A DNA stretch of 64,000 bases from Thalassococcus halodurans (lineage in GTDB: Bacteria > Pseudomonadota > Alphaproteobacteria > Rhodobacterales > Rhodobacteraceae), in assembly GCF_900108225.1 (NCBI RefSeq), contig NZ_FNUZ01000006.1, positions 124,001-188,000 on the forward strand. The letters are read 5' to 3'. Of this stretch, positions 1 through 10,400 are shown in pieces. The notes under the pieces are model-generated. The model saw nothing but the letters and a program-made list of their open reading frames with translations. It was not told where the DNA came from and did not search any database. The translations under genes were made by a program, and so were the position numbers. The stretch's first letter is position 1. Each line of letters opens with the position of its first letter.

Positions 1-641
1 ACACCCTGAATCTCGCCCCAGATAACGCCCGCAGCGACGGCAACAACGGATGCCAGCGCCCAGGACAGGCCAACTCCGCGTTCAACCGAGATACCTACCG
101 ACCACGAAGCCATGTAATCATCCGCGATCGCCCGCAACTTGATCCCGGTCCGGGTTCGGAAAAACAGCATGAATGCGACAAACAAGGCGAGCGCAACACC
201 GGCACCAACCAGATGGATGCGGCTGATGAAGATGTCGTCAAAAAACAGTGGATCATAGCTGACGCCCAATTCCATCGAACGTGACGTCCCGCCCCAAATC
301 GCAAGCGTTGTACCCCGCAGGAAAATGTCGAGGCCGAGTGTCAGCATCAAGATCATGACAACCGGCCGACCTGCGAGACGGCGCAGAGCAACACGCTCAA
401 TGCCGAACCCAAGGCCGAACATGACAACCGCAGCCAGAGGGATGGCCAGCCACAAGGGTAAACCCACGTCGCGTGCCAGCGCCAGGACCACATAGGCCCC
501 TACCATGGTCAACCCGCCCTGAGCCAGATTGGGCACCGAAGATGCCTTGTAAATCAGCACAAGGCCGATGGCGAATAGCGAGTACAGCAGACCCGTCAAG
601 GCTCCGTTGATCGCAAGCTCTGATAGAAAGACCCAGTCCAT
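1..641 (-). CDS. Branched-chain amino acid-type ABC transporter permease (LivH family), partial
   Basis: Inner-membrane permease subunit of a Liv/HAAT-type ABC importer. The visible 213 residues start MDWVFLSELAINGALTG and contain several hydrophobic helices, with the LivH-like stretches NGALTGLLYSLFAIGLVLIY and LMLTLGLDIFLRG and the loop RTRTGIKLRAIADD that contacts the ATPase. The C-terminus lies beyond the window edge. The stop codon of the upstream acyl-CoA synthetase directly abuts this ATG (TAAATG), so the two are translationally coupled. A LivG-type ATPase lies further upstream in the same transcript. The substrate is unknown; the neighbouring acyl-CoA genes suggest an organic or aromatic acid rather than an amino acid. 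Confidence 0.85.
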   Translation of the reverse strand, partial: MDWVFLSELAINGALTGLLYSLFAIGLVLIYKASSVPNLAQGGLTMVGAYVVLALARDVGLPLWLAIPLAAVVMFGLGFGIERVALRRLAGRPVVMILMLTLGLDIFLRGTTLAIWGGTSRSMELGVSYDPLFFDDIFISRIHLVGAGVALALFVAFMLFFRTRTGIKLRAIADDYMASWSVGISVERGVGLSWALASVVAVAAGVIWGEIQG

Positions 642-2561
642 TTATACCTCCCTGATGGGAAGGCTTCTTTCGACCTTCCCTACTTCCCCGGTCTCGTAAG
701 TCACCTGCGCGCTTACATGGACCTCTTTTGAACCGTCGTAGAGCGCCGCGATCACGTCGGCATAGCGTTCCTGAACGACCTTCCTCCGCAGTTTTCGGGT
801 TCGCGTGATTTCACCATCGTCCGGGTCGAATTCTTTCGGCAGACTTACAAAGCGTTGCAGGCGCAATGGTTCGGTGACGGCCTTGTTGACCCGTTGGAAG
901 GCCTCGCGAAGCAACGTCGCGACCTCTTCACGCTGAGAAAGATCGGCATAAGACACATAGGGCACGCCGTTCACCTCTGCCCAGTGGCCAACGGCTTCGA
1001 AATCCACGCAGACCATAGCCGTCAATTCGTCAAGCCCGGCGCCGATTACGGCAGCATCCTTAATATAAGGGCTGAATTTCAACCGGTTCTCGATGTAGTT
1101 TGGCACAAACCGCTCGCCTCCGGCCGTATGCATGACCTCGGAGACGCGCCCCAGAACAACCAGGTGTCCATCTTCCTCCAAATACCCGGCATCACCTGTA
1201 TGCAGCCACCCGCCCTCAAGGGCTTCGGCGGTCGCTTCGGGTTTGTTGAAGTACCCTTCGAATACGCTGTCCGAGCGTACCAAGATCTCCCCGTCCTCGG
1301 CGATGGTCACCTCGACGCCGGGCGCGGGTTTGCCAACCGTATGAAGGCGCACTTCACCCGGAGACTGAATTGCATTGATCGCGCTGTTTTCGGTTTGGCC
1401 GTAGAGTTGGCGCAATTTGATTCCCAAGGCTCGGTAGAAAACAAAGGTGTCTTCGCCGATTGCTTCACCGCCGGTGAACGCGTTCTTGAGTCGGCTCATT
1501 CCGAACTGGTCCTTGACCGGACCGAAAATGATTGCCTCGCCCAAAAGTCGGCCCAAAGGCTCAAGAACACCGCCGCTTTTGCCATTCAGCTTGCGCGTTT
1601 CCGCCGCGATGGCCCGATCCATGAAAAAATGGTACAGCCGTTTCTTTAAAGGGGTCGAATTTTCGATACCCACCTGGATTGTCGTCAGCATCTGGTCCCA
1701 GCTTCTCGGAGCCGCCAGATAGAAGGTCGGAGCGATCTCGCGCATGTCGCGCACGACCGTTTCCTGGCGCTCAGGCACATTCACGGTGAAACGCCAAAGG
1801 AGTGCCGCGGCAACGGTTATGGCGTAGTCTCCCACCCAGGCCATCGGCAAGTACGCGAGGATCTCCTCATTTTCGTCGAAGGCACCCGCCGCATGTCCAT
1901 TCCGAGCAGCAGCAAGAACGTTCTTCTGACTCAGTACGATGCCCTTCGGCGCGCCCGTCGTTCCGGAGGAGTGCAGAAAAATGGCCGGATCTTCCGGCTT
2001 CGCACGACTAAGCAGTTCCTCACGCAGGCCCGGGGTTTCGTTCAGATCGTGCTGACCAACTTCGATCAGGTGATCCCAGGACAACAACCCTTCAACCTCG
2101 TAGAAGCCAAGACCGCGCGCTTCATCATAAATGATGTGGTCGATGCCCTCGGCGCCCGCGTCCTTCAGTTCCAGGATCTTGTCAACCTGTTCCTGATCTT
2201 CCGCAATGGCCGCGACGATCTCGACTTCGCCAAGAAAGTGCCTTAGTTCCTCAAGAGTTGCGCCCGGATAAGCGGGCATGGCGTAGGCACCAAGCAACGA
2301 AACAGCCAGCATGCCGCCATAGAGCCGCGCACGGTTATCGCCCAGAACAAGCACTGCTTTGCCAGGCTTCACGCCGATTTTTTCAAGCCCAGCCGCACAG
2401 GCCACCACCTCTTGGGCGTATTCCGCCCAGGTGGTTTCTTTCCATATCCCACGCTCTTTTTCGCGACGGGCGATATCCTTTCCGTGGAGCGACGCGTTCT
2501 TCGCCAGAAGTGCACCAATCGTTTCGCCGCCTGAAGACCGGTTCTTCGTCAAATCAGTCAT
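642..2561 (-). CDS. AMP-dependent acyl-CoA synthetase/ligase (long-chain type)
   Basis: Adenylate-forming enzyme that activates a carboxylic acid to its CoA thioester using ATP, in the cytoplasm. At 639 residues it has the length of the FAA1/COG1022 type. The P-loop HSSGTTGAPKG lies near residues 197-207, followed by the YGQTEN signature and GWLHTGDAGYLEEDG, typical of AMP-binding ligases. The start overlaps the end of the LivG-type ATPase gene by 8 bp and the stop abuts the LivH-type permease. Ligases embedded in Liv-type transporter operons are common in alphaproteobacteria and are thought to trap the imported acid as CoA ester. The actual acid cannot be told from the sequence. Confidence 0.9.
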   Translation of the reverse strand: MTDLTKNRSSGGETIGALLAKNASLHGKDIARREKERGIWKETTWAEYAQEVVACAAGLEKIGVKPGKAVLVLGDNRARLYGGMLAVSLLGAYAMPAYPGATLEELRHFLGEVEIVAAIAEDQEQVDKILELKDAGAEGIDHIIYDEARGLGFYEVEGLLSWDHLIEVGQHDLNETPGLREELLSRAKPEDPAIFLHSSGTTGAPKGIVLSQKNVLAAARNGHAAGAFDENEEILAYLPMAWVGDYAITVAAALLWRFTVNVPERQETVVRDMREIAPTFYLAAPRSWDQMLTTIQVGIENSTPLKKRLYHFFMDRAIAAETRKLNGKSGGVLEPLGRLLGEAIIFGPVKDQFGMSRLKNAFTGGEAIGEDTFVFYRALGIKLRQLYGQTENSAINAIQSPGEVRLHTVGKPAPGVEVTIAEDGEILVRSDSVFEGYFNKPEATAEALEGGWLHTGDAGYLEEDGHLVVLGRVSEVMHTAGGERFVPNYIENRLKFSPYIKDAAVIGAGLDELTAMVCVDFEAVGHWAEVNGVPYVSYADLSQREEVATLLREAFQRVNKAVTEPLRLQRFVSLPKEFDPDDGEITRTRKLRRKVVQERYADVIAALYDGSKEVHVSAQVTYETGEVGKVERSLPIREV

Positions 2562-3360
2562 GCGACCCTCCGATATATGCCTCGATGACCCGCGGGTCCT
2601 TCACAACCTCCTTGGGGATGCCACTGGCGATCATTTCACCGTAATTCAGTGCCAGCATCCGATCACAAATGCCGGTGATGACATCCATATGGTGTTCGAT
2701 CAGCAGAACGCTGACGCCGCGTTCGGCACGGGCATCCAGAATGAAACGGGACATATACCCTTTCTCTTCCTGGTTCATGCCGGCCATCGGTTCATCGAGA
2801 ATCAGCATCTGTGGCTCGGCCACCAATGCCCGCGCCAGCTCGACCCGCTTTTTCAACCCGATCGGAAGACCATCGACCAACTCATGCCGAATGCTCTCGA
2901 GCTGTAGAAACTCGATCACCTCCTCGACGATTTTACGGTTCTCGATTTCTTCACGCTGTGCTGCCCACCAATATAGCGCCGTACGCAAAACGCCTGGGCT
3001 CATGTGGATGTGCCGCCCGAGCAGGATGTTGTCCAGAACGCTCATCCCGTTGAACAGGGCAAGATTTTGGAACGTTCTGGCAACGCCGAGCTTGGCAACC
3101 TTGTGAGGCGCCGTACCCGTAATGTCGTTTCCTGCCAGCCGGACCCTGCCCTCGTTTGGCGGGTAAAATCCGGTAATTGCGTTTGTTAGCGTTGTCTTGC
3201 CGCTGCCATTCGGACCGACAAGTCCAAAGATTTCCCCTTGTCGAATAACGAGGTCAACACCGGTGACAGCGACGATGCCGCCGAACCGTCGTTCGACCCC
3301 GCTGCACTCCAGTATCGCCCCATCATCGGCTCCGATTGCTGTTTTAATCCTTGTCGTCAT
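2554..3360 (-). CDS. ABC transporter ATP-binding protein (LivG family)
   Basis: Cytoplasmic ATPase subunit of the Liv/HAAT importer. Walker A GPNGSGKTT lies around residues 49-57, Walker B is LILDEPMAGM, and the signature region reads LPIGLKKRVELARAL, the degenerate form usual for LivG-type proteins instead of LSGGQ. Its length of 268 residues and the C-terminal extension ending EAYIGG fit LivG. It precedes the ligase (8-bp overlap) and the LivH-type permease. The LivM, LivF and binding-protein partners are not in the window and presumably lie beyond position 1. Confidence 0.9.
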   Translation of the reverse strand: MTTRIKTAIGADDGAILECSGVERRFGGIVAVTGVDLVIRQGEIFGLVGPNGSGKTTLTNAITGFYPPNEGRVRLAGNDITGTAPHKVAKLGVARTFQNLALFNGMSVLDNILLGRHIHMSPGVLRTALYWWAAQREEIENRKIVEEVIEFLQLESIRHELVDGLPIGLKKRVELARALVAEPQMLILDEPMAGMNQEEKGYMSRFILDARAERGVSVLLIEHHMDVITGICDRMLALNYGEMIASGIPKEVVKDPRVIEAYIGGSHD

Positions 3361-3397
3361 CTAGATATCATTGTCCCCCTAAGGTTCACGGCCAACA

Positions 3398-4267
3398 TCA
3401 GGTAATCCGGAAGTAGTCCGGCCGCCCCGTTGGCCATGGATCCCCCCACAATTGCTGCCCACCGTCGATGTTCAGAACTTCTCCGGTTACGAATTTCCCT
3501 GAATTCGCCGCCATATAGACAACCCCTTCAGCGACATCCCATTCGTCCCCGGCGTGCCGCATCGGGTTGGAGTCCTGAAAGGTCGCAGAACCCTCCGGAG
3601 GGTAGTTCCCGAAACCGTTGCTTTCGCAGCAACCCGGCGCCACGCAGTTCACTCGGATACCGTGCGGGGCCCACTCCACCGCAACCGACTTGGACAGGTA
3701 AACTACCCCTGCCCGGGCCGCACAGGTATGCGCGATGCCGGGCATGCCGCGCCAGATATCGGCCACGATGTTGACGATGGAGCCCGATTGCTTGTTGGCA
3801 ACCCAGTGGCGCGCCGTGGATTGCATCATCCACCACGTGCCGTTCAGGTTGGTGTCTATGACCGCATTCCAGCCCTTTGGACTAAACTCCAACGCTGCTT
3901 GCGGAAACTGACCCCCAGCATTGTTCACCAATACGTCAATCGCCCCGAACTCCTGGTTCGTCTTGGCGACAAAATCCTCGACCTGCTCAGGCTCCCGGAT
4001 GGTCATAGGCACAGCGAAAACTTCGCCCCCGAAACTTTCAAGGAACTCCTTGGCCAAAGCCAGTTTCTCTTCGTTGCGTCCATTGATCGCCAGATTGGCC
4101 CCGAGCCTTGCGAACAGAGTCGCAATTGCCAGCCCCAATCCGCCTCCGGCCCCGGTCACCACAACGACTTTGCCGGTGAATAAACCGCTTGCGTAAACGG
4201 TTGCACGTTTTAATAGGTCCTCCCTCGAAGACCCAAACTGCGTCTTATTCATGACGCCTCCTCCCAT
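3398..4267 (-). CDS. SDR family oxidoreductase, 2,4-dienoyl-CoA reductase-like
   Basis: NAD(P)-dependent short-chain dehydrogenase/reductase with the nucleotide motif VVVTGAGGGLGLAIA near residue 35, the NNAGG motif, and the C-terminal NIDGGQQLWGDPW typical of dienoyl/enoyl-CoA reductase-like SDRs. The classical YxxxK pair is altered: before the lysine of YLSKSVAVEW the expected Tyr position is Val, with a Tyr one residue later. Dienoyl-CoA reductase-type SDRs also depart from the standard Tyr position. The gene lies 37 bp upstream of the LivG-type ATPase gene and 90 bp downstream of an acyl-CoA dehydrogenase, so a role in breakdown of an unsaturated acyl-CoA is plausible. Several in-frame starts are possible. 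Confidence 0.8.
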   Translation of the reverse strand: MGGGVMNKTQFGSSREDLLKRATVYASGLFTGKVVVVTGAGGGLGLAIATLFARLGANLAINGRNEEKLALAKEFLESFGGEVFAVPMTIREPEQVEDFVAKTNQEFGAIDVLVNNAGGQFPQAALEFSPKGWNAVIDTNLNGTWWMMQSTARHWVANKQSGSIVNIVADIWRGMPGIAHTCAARAGVVYLSKSVAVEWAPHGIRVNCVAPGCCESNGFGNYPPEGSATFQDSNPMRHAGDEWDVAEGVVYMAANSGKFVTGEVLNIDGGQQLWGDPWPTGRPDYFRIT

Positions 4268-4357
4268 TCCCCATTAGGGGCAGCTGCCAGTAATCTAACG
4301 GGTGTTAGAAAATTGGTCAAGACAACTTTTCGCACCAGCCCCGCCCGTCATCTCCGA

Positions 4358-5524
4358 TCAGTAAGACTTTGGAAGCCCAAGGGCTTTTTCTGCTATGAAC
4401 GACAAAAGCATCTGCGGTGTCACCGGTACGATGCGGAACAGCAGAGCCTCCCGTACCAGTCGCTCCACGTGATATTCCTTGGCGTATCCGAATCCGCCAA
4501 ATGTAATTTGCGCGGCTTCGGTCGCCTCGACCGCGGCGTCGGCGGCCAAAAGCTTGGCAGCGTTCGCCTCGACGCCGCAGGGTTCTCCCGCATCGTAGAG
4601 GGCTGCAGCGTGCATCACCATGAGATTGGCAGATTCCACTCGCGCCCAGGCTTTGGCGAGTGGATGCTGAACACCCTGATTTTGGCCGATCGGGCGGTCA
4701 AAAATCACACGTTCGTTTGCATAATGCGCCGCTCGCGCCAGTGCGTTGCGCGCAATACCGATGCATTCACCGGCCACCAGGATGCGTTCGGGATTCAACC
4801 CGTGCAAAATTTGCCTAAAGCCTTTGCCCTCCTCCCCGATCAGGTCCTCAGCCGGAATCGGCAATCCATCGATGAAGACTTCGTTCGAATCGACAGCCTT
4901 TCGACCCATCTTTTCGATCTCTCGCACGTCAACGAAATTTCGGTCGAGATCTGTATAGAATAGGCTCAGCCCTTCGGTCGGGCTGCTCACATCCTCTAGC
5001 CGCGTTGTTCTGGCCAGAAGCAACATCTTGTCCGCCACCTGCGCGGTAGAAATCCAGACTTTTTGTCCGTGCACGACATATCTGTCCCCCTGCCGCACCG
5101 CCATGGTCTTCAGCTTTGTGGTATCCAACCCGGTCGTCGGTTCGGTTACGGCGAAACAGGCCTTTTCATCGCCTGCTATTAGAGGGCCAAGCATACGCGC
5201 GCGCTGCTCATCGGTCCCAAACTTCACCACCGGGTTGAGCCCGAAAATGTTCATGTGGATGGCCGAGGCTCCGCTTGCGCCGGCCCCCGACTCGGCAATT
5301 GCCTGCATCATGATGGTCGCTTCGGTGATCCCCAGACCCGCGCCGCCGACAGCTTCTGGCATGGCGATACCCAGCCAGCCGCCATCGGCCATTGCCCTGT
5401 GCAGATCATGGGGAAAACCACCGTTACGATCCCGGTCCAGCCAGTAGTCGCCGTCGAACCTTGCACAAATCCGCAGAATCTGGTCGCGAATTTCCTTCTG
5501 ATCGTCCGTCATTCGAAATGTCAC
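4358..5524 (-). CDS. Acyl-CoA dehydrogenase
   Basis: FAD-dependent enzyme introducing an alpha,beta double bond into an acyl-CoA and passing electrons to ETF. At 388 residues it has the standard ACAD length. Family marks include FAVTEPTTGLDTTKLKT (substrate and FAD contacts), KVWISTAQVADK, and the C-terminal QITFGGFGYAKEYHVERLVR. Its start overlaps the stop of the CoA transferase gene (ATGA), which indicates an operon with the CoA transferase, SDR, ligase and Liv-type transporter. The chain-length preference is unknown. Confidence 0.92.
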   Translation of the reverse strand: MTFRMTDDQKEIRDQILRICARFDGDYWLDRDRNGGFPHDLHRAMADGGWLGIAMPEAVGGAGLGITEATIMMQAIAESGAGASGASAIHMNIFGLNPVVKFGTDEQRARMLGPLIAGDEKACFAVTEPTTGLDTTKLKTMAVRQGDRYVVHGQKVWISTAQVADKMLLLARTTRLEDVSSPTEGLSLFYTDLDRNFVDVREIEKMGRKAVDSNEVFIDGLPIPAEDLIGEEGKGFRQILHGLNPERILVAGECIGIARNALARAAHYANERVIFDRPIGQNQGVQHPLAKAWARVESANLMVMHAAALYDAGEPCGVEANAAKLLAADAAVEATEAAQITFGGFGYAKEYHVERLVREALLFRIVPVTPQMLLSFIAEKALGLPKSY

Positions 5525-6732
5525 GGTGTCCCCTTCTCTTCCAGACTAACGAGCCCTGCCTCACAAAGGGCAATGATCCGATCATCGTCAAAGCCAAGAT
5601 CACGCAGAATACTTCGGCTGTCCGCGCCAAGCGGTCGTCCCAGCCAGCGAACTTCGCCAGGTGTGGCGCTTAGATGCGGGATCGGGCCGATGACCTTGGT
5701 CTGTTTGCCGTCGACCGACACGATGTCCCCACGATGGCGTATCTGCTCGTTCGTCATGATCTCTTCGACGCTCAACACACGCGAGGCAACCGCATCATGG
5801 CGGGCGAATACCGCTTCCACTTCCTTAGCCGTGTGCTGCGTGACGAAATCATTGATCGCGTCAAAGACCACCGTCATGTGCCGCGACATCTCGCCCAATG
5901 TCGCGAACCGCGGGTCATCGGCGAGGGCATCGCCTCCGACCGCCCGCAACAGGCGCTGCGCGGTTTCCGCGCTCCCTGCCGAAACGGTCAGCCACACCCC
6001 ATCGGACGTTCGGAACATCCCCCCCGGAGCAAAGTCCATCGGCTGGCGCAGCCCATTGCGTCGCGGCGAGAGGTTAGCGCCAGTCAATGCGGGAACAGGA
6101 TAGTCCATCAACCGAAGCAACGCCTCGAACACCGCAAGATCGACGACCTGACCGCGTGCAATGCCCTTTTCGCGAGCAAATAGCGCGATCATGATTCCCA
6201 AAGCGCCCATCAGCCCTGTCGTGCTGTCGGCCGCCGGAAAGCCGGGGTGCATCGGCGGCCCGTCGGGAAAACCGGTCAGATGCGCTAATCCACTCATGGC
6301 CTCTGCAGCACGCCCAAACGCTGGCACGTCGCGCATCGGACCGTCCTGTCCGTAACCTGAAACCCGCAAGACAACCAAGTCCGGGTTCCAATCGTGCAGC
6401 ACGTCTGGCCCAACACCAGCACGTTCTAGCACACCCGGACGGAAATTTTCGATCAGCACGTCGGCATCTTCAACCAACCTGCGCAGGATGTCCCGGCCCT
6501 CGTCGGACTTCCAGTCCAGGCCTAGTGTTTTCTTGTTGCGGCCCAAAGTCTTCCACCAGACGCCCACCCCATCCTCTGCCTTGGGTCCAAGGTCGCGCAT
6601 CATATCCGTCCGGTTGGGGGCTTCGATCTTGATGACATCTGCACCAAAATCCGAGAGTAAAGCTGCCGCAAGTGGTCCGGCAATTACGTGACCAAGTTCT
6701 ACAATCCTCAGTTGCTCAAGGGGTCCAGACAT
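5521..6732 (-). CDS. CaiB/BaiF family CoA transferase (type III)
   Basis: Class III CoA transferase moving CoA between carboxylates. The protein opens MSGPLEQLRIVELGHVIAG, with the GADVIKIEAPNRTDMMRDLG segment and the conserved Asp in PGFPAADSTTGLMGAL as expected for the family catalytic aspartate. I place the start at 6732 because family homology begins there; the reading frame continues upstream to 6801 with basic, unrelated residues. The gene begins the catabolic operon and lies directly beside an IS66 relic, so the promoter region may have been altered by the insertion. Confidence 0.9.
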   Translation of the reverse strand: MSGPLEQLRIVELGHVIAGPLAAALLSDFGADVIKIEAPNRTDMMRDLGPKAEDGVGVWWKTLGRNKKTLGLDWKSDEGRDILRRLVEDADVLIENFRPGVLERAGVGPDVLHDWNPDLVVLRVSGYGQDGPMRDVPAFGRAAEAMSGLAHLTGFPDGPPMHPGFPAADSTTGLMGALGIMIALFAREKGIARGQVVDLAVFEALLRLMDYPVPALTGANLSPRRNGLRQPMDFAPGGMFRTSDGVWLTVSAGSAETAQRLLRAVGGDALADDPRFATLGEMSRHMTVVFDAINDFVTQHTAKEVEAVFARHDAVASRVLSVEEIMTNEQIRHRGDIVSVDGKQTKVIGPIPHLSATPGEVRWLGRPLGADSRSILRDLGFDDDRIIALCEAGLVSLEEKGTP

Positions 6733-6810
6733 CTGCACTTTCGACTTTGCTGTTTTTCTAATTGTTGTTCGATTCCTAGCAAAGGCGAAGTCGGACCTCA
6801 AGATTCAAAG

Positions 6811-7275
6811 GTAATCACCTTCCCGAAAACGTAACCGCCCGGTTGTTACCGCGGATCAGTTCATCGGCGTCCAGTTCCATGGAAGCAGTTCGTTGAGCGG
6901 GTTGGTCATGTGATTGTGGATGCGGTCGAGGATTTCGGCCAGCCAGGCTTGCGGATCGTGGCCGTTCATCTTGGCTGTCTCGACAAGGGACATCGCCCGG
7001 GACAGCGTTTCGCCACCGCTGTCGGAGCCTGCAAAAAGTCAGTTTTTTCGCCCGATGCAGATCGGGCGCATGACGCGCTCGGCCGTGTTGTCGTCGATGC
7101 CGACGCGGGCATCTCCAAGGAAGAGCTCGAATGACGGCCAGCAGCTGAGACCATAGCGGAAGGCCTTCACGAGATCGCCCTTGCCGGGAATGCGTAGCAG
7201 TTGGGCCTCGGTCCATGCCTTGAAGGCCTAGACCATGGAGCGGGAGTGCGTCTGGCGTGCTGCCAGCCGCAGTTC
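6811..7275 (-). pseudogene. Remnant of an IS66-family transposase (3' end, two internal stops)
   Basis: Read on the minus strand, this stretch gives a degenerate IS66 transposase C-terminus: AFKAWTEAQLLRIPGKGDL, then GIDDNTAERVMRPICIGRKN, then a TGA where the family has Trp, then LFAGSDSGGETLSRAMSLVE and LNELLPWNWTPMN followed by the natural stop at 6856. A second in-frame stop precedes AFKAW. The sequence GTAATCACC at 6811 and GTAACCGCCCGGTTGTTAC at 6831-6849 resemble an IS66 outer end, but the left end of the element is missing. It cannot encode an active transposase. It marks an old insertion between the catabolic operon and the efflux operon. Confidence 0.8.
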
Positions 7276-7299
7276 CGCTGTCTTTTTTGCCCACCCGAA

Positions 7300-7468
7300 C
7301 TATGGCTTGCCGTGCGTTCTTTCAGGCCTGCGGGACGAAGCGCTCGTCTTTGGCGGCTCCGAAGTGGCTCCGACATTCGGCGGTTTTCTCGAAGGCGCGC
7401 TTGAGGCGGCGGAATATGCCTACACCGTCCTTAAGACGGGTCGAGGGCGCGCAGAGAAGCGCTTATAA
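7300..7468 (+). pseudogene. 3' fragment of a flavin monoamine oxidase-family gene
   Basis: On the plus strand the frame ending at the TAA at 7466-7468 reads ALVFGGSEVAPTFGGFLEGA then LEAAEYAYTVL. This matches the FAD-binding C-terminal end of amine oxidases, where FAGTE or FGGSE is followed by GGxxEGAxxAAE. No catalytic body precedes it; it fuses directly to antisense IS66 sequence around 7300. It is therefore a truncated tail left by insertion or deletion. The assignment rests on this short motif only. Confidence 0.55.
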
Positions 7469-7480
7469 CTGCATCTGCGT

Positions 7481-10400
7481 TCAGGCTGTCGCTGGGGAAC
7501 CTGAAGGAGCGTTTTCTTTTTTGGGCGGCTTCATCCGGAAGAACAGTACATAAAATACAGGAACCGCGACCAGGGTCAGGATCGAGGCGAACGCGAGGCC
7601 ACCCATGATCGTCACGGCCATCGATGCGAAGAAGGCGTCTGGTAAGAGCGGAATCATACCGAAAATCGTTGTGCCCGCAGCCAGCACGACGGGCCTCAAA
7701 CGGCTGACCGAGCCATCGATCACCGCCTGATAGTCCTCGACACCTTCGGCGCGTTGCTGATCGATTTCTTCCACCAGCACAATGGCATTCTTCATCAGCA
7801 TCCCGGAAAGGGACAAGAAGCCGAGAAGCGCCGTGAACGTAAACGGTAGCCCAGTGAACAGCAGACCGAGAACCATCCCCGTGACCGACATCGGAACCAC
7901 GAGCCATAGGATCAGTGGCTGGCGCACTTTGTTGAACATCAGGATCGAAATTGTCAGCATTACCAGAAAACCCAAGGGAAGCTGTTTGCCGAGGCTTGCC
8001 TGCGCCTCTCCCGCGCTTTCGAATTCGCCTCCCCATTCCATCGTGTAGCCTTCGGGAAGCCGAATGGCTTCGATATCAGTGCGAACACTGCGAAATGCCT
8101 CATCTGCTGTCAGGTCGCCGCCTGCACCGCCGAGGACCGTTATCGTGCGCTCACGGTCGCGGCGGTGGATAAGCGCCTCGACGAGGCGGGGCTCGAAACT
8201 GGAGACGAGGTTGGCCATGGGCACATAGCCATTTGCACCTGGCGACCAGACGGAGAGATCGCGCAAACGGTCCAGCCCGTCGCGCTCGACCTCGGGAAGC
8301 CGCAGATACATCGGGATTTCGGCATCGCCTTCGCGCAGGGTGCCGACCCGCAGGCCCGAGGTGCCGTATTGCACGGTGTCGGTGATCGAACCGCGGGTCG
8401 CACCGGCCAGCCGCATCCGGGACTCGTCGACGATGGGTTCGATAAGGATCTCACGCTGCCGCCAGTCTGTGCGCGGGTTTGTGATTGTGCCGGCCTCGTC
8501 GAAGATTGCAAGCGCATTATCCGATAGCTGCCGGAGGACCACCGGATCTGGTCCGGCAAAACGAACGGCGACATCGGCCCCGGCAGGCGGACCAAAGACG
8601 ATTTCCTCGACGCGGACAAGAGCATTGGGGAATTGCGCCGGCAGTTCGCGATTGAGACGCGCCGCAACATCGGGGATGAGTGTGGCATCGGTCGCACGCA
8701 CGATCAGCTGACCGTAGCTCGCATCGGCCTGCTCAGGGTTGTAGGTCAGCATGAAGCGGCTGGCCCCTCGCCCCACAAGCGTCGTCACGTCCGTCACGAT
8801 CCCCTCGCCTAAGATGATCTCCTCAAGCCGGGCCATTTCTTTATTCGAGACTCGAATGTCCGTGCCTTGCGGCATCTGGAGCTCGACGTAGAATATCGGG
8901 GTGTTCGACGCCGGAAAGAACGCCTGTTTGACCTGGCCGAAGGCCATGACCGACCAGACCGTGATTCCGACGATCGTCAGGACGACGAGCACACGGGCGC
9001 GCAGCGCCATCCAGAGGAAACCGCGATAGGCCGAATAGATGAAGCCACCATAGGGGTCCTTGGATGTGTCTTTCGGTGCCTTCAGAAGGAGCTTGCCCAA
9101 ATAGGGCGTGACGGTTACCGCGAGGATCCAGCTCATCAGCAACGAAATCGCGATAACCGCGAAAAGCGAGAACAGAAATTCTCCGGTAGCATCTGGCGAT
9201 AGCCCAATACCCGAAAACGCCATGATCCCGATCACGGTGGCCCCAAGCAGGGGCAACGCTGTCGCGGTCTCGGTATCGGCGGCGGCGTCTTCGGCGGACT
9301 TGCCCCGCGCCATGCCAATCAGCATGCCTTCGGCGATCACGATGGCGTTGTCGACCAGCATACCCATAGCGATGATCAGTGCCCCGAGACTGATCCGTTC
9401 CATCTCGATGCCGAAGACGGACATGAAGAACAGCGTGGAAAACACCGTGAGGCCCAGCGTGGCACCCACGACCAGACCCGCGCGCCAACCCATCGTCAGC
9501 ATCAGCGCCCCGATGACGATGGCCACGGATTGACCGAGGCCGACGAGAAAGCTCGAGACCGCTTCGTCGACGACCTTATGCTGTTCATAAATAGGTACGA
9601 TCTCGACGCCGTCCGGCAGTTCGGCCTTCAGCTGGTCCAGCCGCGCCTCGACCGATCGGCCGACCTCGACCACGTTGCGGTCGACGAGCGCCGAGACCCC
9701 GAGGGTGAAAGCCCGCGTGCCATTGTGGCGCACGATCTGGCTCGGTCGCTCCGTCTCCTCTCGAACCACGCGGGCGATGTCGTAGAGCGCAATCTGCCCA
9801 ACTTCTCCGGGAGCGCCGAGCCGCAGCGCCTCAATGCCCTCGACGCTGACATAACCTGGCGGAACGGACACTCCCAGTCGAGACAGCCCTTCGCTGATCT
9901 CGCCGTTGGAGAAAACCTGGTTTTCGTCGGCGATGATACCGAGGATCTGGTCCGGTGGCAGCCCCAGTTCGGTCAGGCGCGCCGAAGGGACCGAGATGAT
10001 GATCTCCTCTTCCGCCAGCCCCTGAACCTCGACCTTGGCCACCCCGTCGACGGCGACAAGGCCGCGCCGCAGTTTAGTCGCGAGGTCTCGCTGTTCCGTG
10101 GCGCTCAACCCATCGACCGTTACAGCATAGAACATGCCGTAGACGTCGCTGAAATCGTCATTGATGATCGGAGGCTGCGTACCGGAGGGGAGATCTCCTT
10201 CAATGTCGCGGATGCGGCGGCGCATTTCGTCCCAGACCTGCGGGATCTCGTCGGGCCCATAGGTCATCTCGATCTCGACCGTGATCTGGGCCATGCCCGG
10301 CATGGATTTCGATTCCACCCGGTCGAGCTGCTTCATCTGTTGGAGTGCGCTCTCCACGACATCGGCGACTTCCTCTTCCACTTCCATCGCGGTCGCGCCC

